Below, one piece after another: positions 29,851 through 36,033 of a stretch of 36,033 nt of DNA. Position 1 is the first letter of the stretch. Each line of letters begins with the position of its first letter. The translations under genes were made by a program, and so were the position numbers. Source of the stretch: Acidimicrobiales bacterium (GTDB lineage Bacteria > Actinomycetota > Acidimicrobiia > Acidimicrobiales > JAKAVM01); the NCBI GenBank assembly GCA_027452005.1, contig DAIDHF010000027.1, positions 1 to 36,033 on the forward strand. The letters are read 5' to 3'. The notes beneath the pieces were generated by a model that was not told where the DNA came from, did not search any database, and was given only the letters and a program-made list of their open reading frames with translations.

Positions 29851-32800
29851 ATGAGAAGGCCCCCTCAAGCAGAAGTTCAGAATTTTCAAAACGCTTGGTC
29901 AAAGCGTATGTCAGCTGCCAAGGGTGAAGGCATCCCAAACAACGTCGTCCAGACTGTCTACAACATGGATGCGAAACGTTTGCTGCAGGGTAATCAGTAT
30001 TACAGCAACGAAGAAGCTATGACGGCTATGCATGATCTTCAATCAGGTCGTCCTGTCATGGCCCCCAATCAACAATCGCCTTCGATCCTCTCTGACATAG
30101 AACATCTGCCAGGAAACATTTTCACAGATACTCGCAATCTCGTAACTGGCTTGATGCCCCCGAATCTTGCCCATGATCTGTGGCAGCATGAGCTCTATCC
30201 GTTGGTAGCCTATGCAGAAGGAAAGCGACCTACCACAGACCAATTAGCCGGTGATCCCGCTCTCTACAAAGGCAAGAATCTTCAAGGCAAAGCAGCCGCT
30301 TTCCTCAATTCTCCAATCGTCAATCTCGTGCCCGGGGCAACTGATATCGCCTCACTTATTTCCGGCAACGGTGGGCAGCTTCTTCAGCATCCCCTATCGT
30401 CCATCCTCGACGTTGCTCCTGCACTAGGAAAAGCAGCTGGGATAGCGTCCGAAAGCGAGAGGGTTGCTAACGCCGCACAGATCGCTAATGAGGCTGCACG
30501 TCCAGTAGCCGAAGCAGCCAATCCAATTGAAGCCTTGAAAGCTAATATTGCCAAGACAAATTTCACTCAAAAACTCGCCAAGGCCGTAATCGACACCAAG
30601 AGCTCCCATATCGGCACTCACGGCAATAAAGAAATACGAGGAAATCGGCCTTGGGATCAGGTAGCACGCTTCAATCAAGCGAACCCAACTCTTTCGCCTT
30701 TCAAAATCGCCTCCAAGACAGTCGGGCAGTACCCCTTGCTTGGGCGCACAATCGCTCAGTGGGTGGAAACGGGGGAAGCTCGTATCCATGCAGCCCCTTT
30801 CCAACGAGACTTATACCGAGCGGTGGCAGAGACGAACAGAGAAGTACGAAATCAGTCTCATTCTTTCACTAACGATCTTCTCAATGCCGAAGTAGGTGGA
30901 ATCAAGTATTCGGACCTTTCCAGCTTCGAGCGCAATTCGATTTACAAATACATCACGAATCCCGATTCAGGTGTCAAACTCACAGCTCGGGCCAAACTCT
31001 TCATTCCTCTAGCCAAGGACGCAGCCAATGCTATTCGTGACCATCTCTTTGAGCAGGGCAAAATAACCCAAGTCAGCTTTCCAGATGGTTCGACACACAT
31101 CTTCTCCAACGATTCTCCCGTATTCTCCAAGATCACTCAATGGGAAAAATCAATGCAGAAGATTGACCCCGAATTCCATTTCAATCCAGCCCAAGATGCT
31201 CTACCAATCGACCCTCGGGGATATACCCCTCCCTCGGAAGTGATTCCTTCCTCCGCCTACAATTTCCTGGATTCTTTATCATCATCAAGTGCTCAGGAAT
31301 TCCTTGCCGATATCCACAATCCAGACATTCATCCCGAAACTCTATCGGTCTTTTCCTCGTATCCTCAACGTCGGGCACTTTCTGCCCATGCTGCTTACTT
31401 CTTCGGGGAAAATTCTCCCTTCAATCGCCTAAAATCCCAAATCTATGGCGATGTCAAAACAACGACATCCTCGGGGAAACCGCTTTCCAGGGGTGCTATT
31501 GGGCGTGCCTACAATCGTCAGATGCAACTCGCCATCAAGACTACCCAAGAGATAATTTCCAAGATCAACCGCTCGAAACTTCTCTCTCAACATCCTGCTT
31601 TTAGGGACATGCAAGAGCTCGCCAATCAGATTCAGATTCAGCTGAAAGAGACTCTTGCTACCAATAAGCTCTCCTCTGAGGTCATCAAGAACCCAGCTCC
31701 GACTTTCTCGGAAATGCATACTGCGATGACCCGGGCTGCGCTCATTCAAAAAGCTACAGAAGGTTTCAAGCTGACCGATCAGCAGCAAAAAGTAATCGCT
31801 GAGCTTCAATCGGGCTCCAACGCACAAATTCCATACCTTGAACATGAGCGCCTCGAAGATCATCTAGCGCCCGGATACTCAGCTATTGATCATGTTCTTC
31901 GAGGTCTTTATCTCAATCGCATGGATGTCGTTACCAGCGCCTTGGACATCAACGGCCAGCCGCTCATCTCTCCATCACAACTCACCCAAATCTCTTCTTC
32001 AATCAAGAAGTCTTGGGTCGAGCTCACTCAGGCTACAGGCGAAGCTCCTCAATGGTTGCCCAAAATTTCGACTCGGGAAGCCAAGCGTGTCCCTAATCCA
32101 TCCATCTTCCTCGACCGCAACCAAACTGAAAAACTTGTCAAGAATCGAGCCTTCAATCTTTCCTCATCCTATGCCGATGCGATGGTCTCCCTCTCCCACG
32201 CTCAAGCCCAAATTCTCATCAATGAATTTGGCTCTGCGTTCATGGAGAACAATATCAAGCCATTCCTTCTGTCTCGTCAGGATGTCGAGAAGTCTCTTGG
32301 AATAAACATGGCCGAACGTCCGGCTACGATGGCTCCTGATGAATTCATCAATCTGAAAATCAGTGAGCACTTCCTTGAATTCAATCCTGATGCCTATTTC
32401 CCGTCATCGACTCCTCGGCCATCAGTGTTCACCACCGGTCAAAAGGTCTATATCCATAAACAACTCGCTCGAACTCTCGAATCCATGAAATCATCATGGT
32501 ATTCACCGGAGACTTCGGGATTTATGGGTGGCTATAACAAGGCAATGAAGGTCTACCGAGGATCATTGGTGCGCCTTTCCCCTCGATACCTCCTAGGCCA
32601 CCTTGCTCAGGGTGGTATGACGCTGATGGCTATGCGGACATCCCCAAAGATCATCACTGAGTATCTCCCTAAATATCGAGAGATGGTCAGAAAGGGTATC
32701 GAATTCCCTAATGCCATTGAACAGGGAGTCTCACATATAGTTACATTCGACGGGGCATGGAACCAATCAGTCGGTAGAACTCTTGGCGAGTATCTCTCGC

Positions 32801-33837
32801 AGGAAAAAGGATGGGATAAGCTCGCTAACGTTTCTGACAAGATCGCTGCCAAATATGAGTATGTAGTTGGGATGGAAGAACGTCTCAATCATATGTATCG
32901 GGCTATGACATACCTCTATGGAATGGACAAATATGGTTCCGAGAAGATGGCGATTGATCTTGTGCATAAGGTTTATGCGGACCTGGATGTCCTGTCGCCG
33001 CTTGAACGATCAGTGATAAAGAATCTCATTCCGTTCTATGCGTGGGAAAAGCACATCATTCGCTACGTCCTAACCTATCCTTCCGACCATCCTTATAGGG
33101 CTGCCATCCTCGCTCATTCAGCCAATCAACAGCTTGCCGATTACAAATCAGGAATTCCGCAACGGTTCTCACTCCTCTTCTTCTTGGGCTCTCCAAGTGC
33201 TCAGGGTTGGGTCAATATGTTAGACGACAGACAGATGAATCCTTTCCGTTCAGCCGCCTCATACCTCACTCTGGCGGGTTTCCTACAGTCGCTCAATCCG
33301 ATTATTGAAGGTGGTTTGGCTGCGGCGGGGATCAATCCAGCAACAGGTTCTCCATCGAACCTTTATCCGCAGCTCAGCTACGATTCTTTCTATGGGACGC
33401 AACAAGAAACAGCAACAACAAACTTCTGGGGCTCGGAGCTCGAACAGATCGTTCCTGAAACGCAAGCGTTTGATTTGGCTCTTGGGCTCTCAAACAATGC
33501 TCGCCAGGCTAAGCAATCACAAACACCCTATGCCTATGAAAAGGCCATTTTCAACGCTTTGAACCTGCCAATGTGGATACCCCAAAAGGTCAACCTCAAC
33601 CAGATCAAGGCCCAAACTCAGATCGACCTGTATTCGAACGCCGCTCAGAACGTCAAGGACTATCTCAAGACCGGCAACCAACAACTTATTGATGGCTGGT
33701 CATACATGCCGTTCAACGGCTACCTAGTTACTCCAAAATACCTGACGCAGTTGTATAATTCAGCCAAGAAGGAAAATCCCAACCTACCACCTTCGGTAAC
33801 TATCACCCCACCAAGAGCTCCTCTATTTCCATACTAA
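29851..33837 (+). CDS. Giant internal virion/ejection protein
   Basis: 1328 residues, the largest gene. Mostly helical. The first ~200 residues hold two hydrophobic stretches (PIVNLVPGATDIASLISG, LSSILDVAPALGKAAGI). Mid regions are long charged helices (QQKVIAELQSGSNAQIPYLE), and the C-terminal third has an YLLGHLAQGGMTLMAMRTSP segment and a hydrophobic FSLLFFLGSPSAQGW. This profile resembles podoviral internal core proteins that enter the cell with the DNA. No lytic transglycosylase or other catalytic motif was recognised. It ends in a TAATG junction. Confidence 0.75.
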   Translation: MRRPPQAEVQNFQNAWSKRMSAAKGEGIPNNVVQTVYNMDAKRLLQGNQYYSNEEAMTAMHDLQSGRPVMAPNQQSPSILSDIEHLPGNIFTDTRNLVTGLMPPNLAHDLWQHELYPLVAYAEGKRPTTDQLAGDPALYKGKNLQGKAAAFLNSPIVNLVPGATDIASLISGNGGQLLQHPLSSILDVAPALGKAAGIASESERVANAAQIANEAARPVAEAANPIEALKANIAKTNFTQKLAKAVIDTKSSHIGTHGNKEIRGNRPWDQVARFNQANPTLSPFKIASKTVGQYPLLGRTIAQWVETGEARIHAAPFQRDLYRAVAETNREVRNQSHSFTNDLLNAEVGGIKYSDLSSFERNSIYKYITNPDSGVKLTARAKLFIPLAKDAANAIRDHLFEQGKITQVSFPDGSTHIFSNDSPVFSKITQWEKSMQKIDPEFHFNPAQDALPIDPRGYTPPSEVIPSSAYNFLDSLSSSSAQEFLADIHNPDIHPETLSVFSSYPQRRALSAHAAYFFGENSPFNRLKSQIYGDVKTTTSSGKPLSRGAIGRAYNRQMQLAIKTTQEIISKINRSKLLSQHPAFRDMQELANQIQIQLKETLATNKLSSEVIKNPAPTFSEMHTAMTRAALIQKATEGFKLTDQQQKVIAELQSGSNAQIPYLEHERLEDHLAPGYSAIDHVLRGLYLNRMDVVTSALDINGQPLISPSQLTQISSSIKKSWVELTQATGEAPQWLPKISTREAKRVPNPSIFLDRNQTEKLVKNRAFNLSSSYADAMVSLSHAQAQILINEFGSAFMENNIKPFLLSRQDVEKSLGINMAERPATMAPDEFINLKISEHFLEFNPDAYFPSSTPRPSVFTTGQKVYIHKQLARTLESMKSSWYSPETSGFMGGYNKAMKVYRGSLVRLSPRYLLGHLAQGGMTLMAMRTSPKIITEYLPKYREMVRKGIEFPNAIEQGVSHIVTFDGAWNQSVGRTLGEYLSQEKGWDKLANVSDKIAAKYEYVVGMEERLNHMYRAMTYLYGMDKYGSEKMAIDLVHKVYADLDVLSPLERSVIKNLIPFYAWEKHIIRYVLTYPSDHPYRAAILAHSANQQLADYKSGIPQRFSLLFFLGSPSAQGWVNMLDDRQMNPFRSAASYLTLAGFLQSLNPIIEGGLAAAGINPATGSPSNLYPQLSYDSFYGTQQETATTNFWGSELEQIVPETQAFDLALGLSNNARQAKQSQTPYAYEKAIFNALNLPMWIPQKVNLNQIKAQTQIDLYSNAAQNVKDYLKTGNQQLIDGWSYMPFNGYLVTPKYLTQLYNSAKKENPNLPPSVTITPPRAPLFPY

Positions 33838-34040
33838 TGACTCTACTCAGATATCTTCTTGTTACGAGCCCGATCAACCAGTATCAGATCGCAGCTGCTT
33901 GTTCGATGAATCCGATCACCCTGTCGCAGATATCTCGGAAGCTTCGAACTGGCACGCCGATCCAGCTGCAACGACTGGCTCAGTATTTTGAGATTGAAGA
34001 CCCTGCTTCATTGAATGAAGAGATAGATGAATGGGAATAA
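33837..34040 (+). CDS. Cro/Xre-type helix-turn-helix protein
   Basis: 67 residues. INQYQIAAACSMNPITLSQISR is a classic helix-turn-helix, followed by IQLQRLAQYFEIEDP, typical of the Xre/Cro fold. It follows the giant ejection gene at a TAATG junction, so it would be made late with structural proteins. It may repress early promoters late in infection. Operator candidates exist in both control regions. No partner repressor gene of CI type was found. Confidence 0.78.
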   Translation: MTLLRYLLVTSPINQYQIAAACSMNPITLSQISRKLRTGTPIQLQRLAQYFEIEDPASLNEEIDEWE

Positions 34041-34231
34041 TTGACGGCAATTCCTGGTCGTTGATTATGACTGCTGGTATTTTCTTCGTAGGGAGCCTAT
34101 TCGCAGCAAGAGCCTCGAATTCTGCCAAGTGGAGGGAGAATTTCGAGGCTCTAAAGGCAGAGCGAGATATGTTGTTGGAGCAGATTCAGGAGCTTAGGAA
34201 CTCCTCGAATCCTCCTGAATCCCAGTCATAG
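34031..34231 (+). CDS. Single-pass membrane/coiled-coil protein
   Basis: 66 residues. Residues about 9-26 (WSLIMTAGIFFVGSLFAA) form one membrane segment, followed by a charged coiled coil (FEALKAERDMLLEQIQEL). This fits a small holin, spanin-like or lysis-control protein at the end of the late unit. It overlaps the Cro-like gene by 10 bases and a convergent Gly-repeat gene by 46 bases. A near-perfect inverted repeat lies within it (34109-34152). Confidence 0.65.
   Translation: MGIIDGNSWSLIMTAGIFFVGSLFAARASNSAKWRENFEALKAERDMLLEQIQELRNSSNPPESQS
34109..34152. terminator. Stem-loop at the end of the late unit
   Basis: AGAGCCTCGAATTCT (34109-34123) pairs with AGAATTTCGAGGCTCT (34137-34152), leaving one bulged base and a 13-base loop. 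It lies in the last rightward gene, near where units C and D converge, so it may slow or stop transcription from either side. There is no T tract, so the terminator call is weak. Confidence 0.4.
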
Positions 34232-34308
34232 CTATCGTAATAACCACCAGTGCCACTGCCACTGCCATAGCCACGGCCATAGCCACGGCCACTGCCATTC
34301 TCAGCCAT
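34186..34308 (-). CDS. Gly-X repeat microprotein 3
   Basis: 40 residues: MAENGSGRGYGRGYGSGSG, then a non-repeat C terminus rich in Asp/Tyr/Trp (YYDSYDWDS) ending EEFLSS. A strong ribosome site (AGGAGG) lies six bases before the ATG, and the ATG overlaps the end of the upstream gene by eight bases. The unique, non-repetitive C terminus argues that this strand and frame are truly coding. It is a relative of the two proteins near 8 kb and is the last gene of unit D. Confidence 0.6.
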   Translation of the reverse strand: MAENGSGRGYGRGYGSGSGTGGYYDSYDWDSGGFEEFLSS

Positions 34309-34573
34309 CTCCACCCTCCTTCTTGTCTATCGGCGCCCAGATACTCTCCTGACGCTTGATGAATTCTTCGGCCTTTTTTGCAAGCTTCAGATACTTCCTG
34401 ATTTCCCGAGCCTTCATTCCCTGGTATGTCAAGGGGCCGTCCATGATTTTGAGGCCGCACCGAAGCAGATGCGATGCCTCTGTGGCGACCGAAAGATGGT
34501 TATCCTCCGCTCGGCCTAGCAGCTGCATATAGGTGTCTTCACTCACTGTGACGGTAATCTTACGCCTTGACAT
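34301..34573 (-). CDS. Ribbon-helix-helix (CopG-type) DNA-binding protein
   Basis: 90 residues from the ATG at 34573; a start at 34606 lies inside the previous gene. RKITVTVSEDTYMQLLGRAE followed by SVATEASHLLRCGL is a typical CopG-type ribbon-helix-helix. The C terminus is a basic amphipathic helix. It is a likely repressor of a phage promoter, co-transcribed with whiB. It overlaps the previous gene by 14 bases. Confidence 0.78.
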   Translation of the reverse strand: MSRRKITVTVSEDTYMQLLGRAEDNHLSVATEASHLLRCGLKIMDGPLTYQGMKAREIRKYLKLAKKAEEFIKRQESIWAPIDKKEGGDG

Positions 34574-35087
34574 CAGACATAGCCTTAACAGCTCGATTCG
34601 TGGCAATTTGTGTTTTCGGAAGGCGATAGCTCAGAGCAAATCTGCCAACCATTTCGTCCTGATCCATTTCCATCAGCCGCTCCCAAGTGTTCTTGAAGTC
34701 TCTCATTAGAATCGGATTACTGAAGAGCGGCCCGACAATACGCTTGGCAGCTGCATGGACTTCATTCTCATCAAGCCCCTGTGCTGTAAGCTGACGCTCG
34801 ATGGCAATATTTCCATTTATCTCTCTGTCTTGGGCCAACGAGCAGACAATTTCGACAGTGATGGCCGTTTCAAGAAGGTTCTCGTAGAAAAGGTCCTGAG
34901 CGTTGTAGCCATGTTCCAACGCCGCTGGGTTTGGTTTTTGGGGATTAAACTCCCTCACCATTTGAAGGTACTCAACTAAGTACCTAGGAAGTCCGATAGT
35001 AACTGGTACGACTTCATCCAGCTCGTCCTTTTGCTCCTCGATTATCTCACGTACCCGAGGAATCTCTTCACCCGTTATTGACATCAT
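34560..35087 (-). CDS. Hypothetical protein next to whiB
   Basis: 175 residues, mostly helical and acidic. The start overlaps the whiB stop (ATGA) with AAGGA before it. VVPVTIGLPRYLVEYLQMVR is hydrophobic but not a membrane segment. The rest (ITVEIVCSLAQDREINGNIA, LMEMDQDEMVGRFALSYRL) is unassigned. Because it is coupled to whiB it may cooperate with it, for example as a regulatory partner. Confidence 0.65.
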   Translation of the reverse strand: MMSITGEEIPRVREIIEEQKDELDEVVPVTIGLPRYLVEYLQMVREFNPQKPNPAALEHGYNAQDLFYENLLETAITVEIVCSLAQDREINGNIAIERQLTAQGLDENEVHAAAKRIVGPLFSNPILMRDFKNTWERLMEMDQDEMVGRFALSYRLPKTQIATNRAVKAMSDVKA

Positions 35088-35341
35088 TGCTTCCTTTTCT
35101 CTTCTAGATAGAGCCTTTTCCGCTCTTTAGGTGTCAGTCCTCCGTATATTCCGTACACCCGAAAATTACTGTTCTCATTAGCTCTGGCGAAATCTAGGCA
35201 TTCCCGACGAACGGGGCAAAATTTGCAGATTGCCTTAGCCTTTTGGGCGAGTACAGAATTTTCGGGCGTAAAGAACAGCCACATCGGTTCACCCGCACAT
35301 GACGCCCTTGCTTGCCATTTGATCGAGTGTCCTTCGGGCAT
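35084..35341 (-). CDS. whiB: WhiB-like iron-sulfur regulator
   Basis: 85 residues. Cysteines C15, C39, C42 and C48 have the WhiB spacing (C...CxxCxxxxxC) and would hold a 4Fe-4S cluster. YGIYGG (63-68) corresponds to the G[VI]WGG turn, followed by a basic C-terminal helix (PKERKRLYLEEKRKQ) that contacts DNA. WhiB-like proteins are confined to actinobacteria and their phages, giving the host clue. They bind the housekeeping sigma factor and alter promoter use. The promoter has its -10 box seven bases from the ATG and is covered by a perfect 16-bp palindrome, so expression is probably autoregulated or repressor-controlled. Confidence 0.93.
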   Translation of the reverse strand: MPEGHSIKWQARASCAGEPMWLFFTPENSVLAQKAKAICKFCPVRRECLDFARANENSNFRVYGIYGGLTPKERKRLYLEEKRKQ

Positions 35342-35346
35342 GAGAC

Positions 35347-35376
35347 ATAGCGTATACGCTATTGCCTCAAAGTCAA
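35347..35376 (-). promoter_or_regulatory. whiB promoter with 16-bp perfect palindromic operator
   Basis: TTGACT (35371-35376), 16 bases, then TACGCT (35349-35354) on the minus strand. The -10 ends seven bases before the ATG, so the mRNA is probably leaderless. ATAGCGTATACGCTAT (35347-35362) is an exact palindrome covering the -10 box, an ideal repressor site. It occupies nearly the whole 53-base gap between genes. Confidence 0.7.
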
Positions 35377-35394
35377 GGAAAAGTTTGAATTAGG

Positions 35395-35970
35395 TTATGA
35401 CCAGCCAACAAGGATCTGATTCAGGCCTGAATAGGTAAGTCCGGCTGTGGTCAGATCGGCGGGAAGTGCTGATACACCACTGGCTTGGAAGCCTGGAGTT
35501 GTAGGTGCGTTGAGTCCTACGGTTGAGTGGAAGGGTCCCATATTGTTTGTGGTTCCGCCTCCAGCTGTTGAGGAAAGGGAAAAGGAGCCTGGATCGCTAA
35601 CATCGGGGATAAGAAAGACTACCGATATCGGCCCTGGACCACCCTGGAAGGCCAACGGGATTTCCACCCCCTTCGGAGCTCCTGTAATCAGATTAGCAAT
35701 ATTGCCAGTTGCAGCTACCTGAGCCCCGCCTTGATAGATGCCCATTTCGAAAGTCGTGGGAGCTGTTGAGATGCTTACAAGCTCTAGCCACCAATCGCTG
35801 ACTTCTTCGCCGCCATAATTGACGTTTACTCCCATTAGCAGCTGTGGGCCAACTGTCACAGTCGAGATCGCCGCATAAGGTGGGAACGAGCTCCCGATCA
35901 ATCCGTTTAGAGATGGCTCCCAGAGATTCTGTAGCTGAAGCTGGCTGTCCTGGACACCAATCGTTCCCAT
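35395..35970 (-). CDS. Beta-rich structural-type protein across the contig join
   Basis: 191 residues. Entirely beta-like and Gly/Ser/Thr-rich (AAISTVTVGPQLLMGVNVNY, ISVVFLIPDVSDPGSFSLSS), with no membrane segment, Cys pair or catalytic motif. The composition is that of virion surface proteins (fibre or decoration), yet it lies outside the late unit on the opposite strand. Its first codons lie in the 77-bp redundancy, and its ATG follows the stop of the 62-residue gene by one base on the closed circle. Could be an accessory fibre or a host-surface modifying protein. Confidence 0.65.
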   Translation of the reverse strand: MGTIGVQDSQLQLQNLWEPSLNGLIGSSFPPYAAISTVTVGPQLLMGVNVNYGGEEVSDWWLELVSISTAPTTFEMGIYQGGAQVAATGNIANLITGAPKGVEIPLAFQGGPGPISVVFLIPDVSDPGSFSLSSTAGGGTTNNMGPFHSTVGLNAPTTPGFQASGVSALPADLTTAGLTYSGLNQILVGWS

Positions 35971-36033
35971 GTTATGCCCTAGAAGATTTGCGACCCGACC
36001 GGCTTGATACCCGCTTTAGTCTCGGATTGGAGC
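35957..36033. repeat. Right copy of 77-bp terminal direct repeat
   Basis: Exact repeat of bases 1-77; remove one copy to close the genome at about 35,956 bp. The structural gene at 35395-35970 starts inside it. Confidence 0.93.

Noticed and set aside
34194..34460. Minus-strand frame with a long Ala/Val stretch resembling a membrane segment
   Set aside because: It is the alternative frame of the Gly-repeat gene (34186-34308) and the ribbon-helix-helix gene, both of which have better starts and motifs.
1..36033. Integrase, attachment site or plasmid-partition genes for lysogeny
   Set aside because: No recombinase, ParA/ParB-like or CI-like repressor sequence was recognised. The Cro-like and WhiB proteins alone do not show lysogeny.
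1..36033. tRNA or rRNA genes
   Set aside because: No cloverleaf with a proper T-arm was found at the few GTTCGA-type words, which all lie in coding or switch sequence.

Overview
The window is a complete or nearly complete small phage genome. Its first 77 bases recur exactly at the right end (1-77 = 35957-36033), so the sequence closes on itself to about 35,956 bp, and the right-end structural gene runs across the join. Morphogenesis genes are terminase, portal, scaffold, HK97-like capsid, a P22-gp4-like adaptor and very large internal-virion proteins. There is no tape measure, tail tube or sheath, so I infer a short-tailed podovirus. A WhiB-type iron-sulfur regulator, an Rpf/transglycosylase-like protein and apparently leaderless promoters point to an actinobacterial host. 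By eye the composition is near half GC. I see no integrase, tRNA gene, CRISPR array, DNA polymerase, primase or RNA polymerase.

There are four transcription units on the circle. Unit A (+, 690-7901) is the DNA-metabolism block: a ribbon-helix-helix protein, a DinG/XPD-type helicase split into two genes, a candidate ssDNA-binding protein, a PD-(D/E)XK (Cas4/RecB-type) exonuclease, a Sak4-like RecA-fold ATPase, a MazG-like pyrophosphohydrolase, an ERCC4-type nuclease with helix-hairpin-helix motifs, and an Rpf-like peptidoglycan hydrolase. Unit B (-, 11195 down to 7898) encodes small, mostly very acidic proteins of unknown function plus tiny Gly-X-repeat proteins. Unit C (+, 11697-34231) is the late block: DNA-binding AT-hook protein, terminase, portal, head genes, lysis genes (GH25 endolysin), tail fibres, tail and ejection proteins, a Cro-like protein and a membrane/coiled-coil protein. 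Unit D (-, from 204 across the join to 34186) carries a small basic protein, a lone structural-type protein, WhiB, a hypothetical, a second ribbon-helix-helix protein and a third Gly-repeat protein.

Two intergenic control regions organise this. The 205-689 region separates units D and A. It holds an apparent leftward promoter followed by two hairpins, the second with a T tract, so it looks like an ~80-nt RNA or attenuator. It also has a rightward promoter and several operator-like repeats. The 11196-11696 region separates units B and C. It has a leftward promoter preceded by four exact-phase 10-bp repeats, three evenly spaced ACTGTCACA sites and a 14-bp palindrome.

Most notable signals: the two-hairpin leader/sRNA candidate; promoters whose -10 box ends 6-7 nt before ATG; a 16-bp perfect palindrome on the whiB promoter; an identical 11-residue basic C-terminus on two unrelated small proteins written in different codons; a dispersed family of Gly-repeat microproteins; perfect 13-16-bp inverted repeats buried inside genes; and the split helicase.
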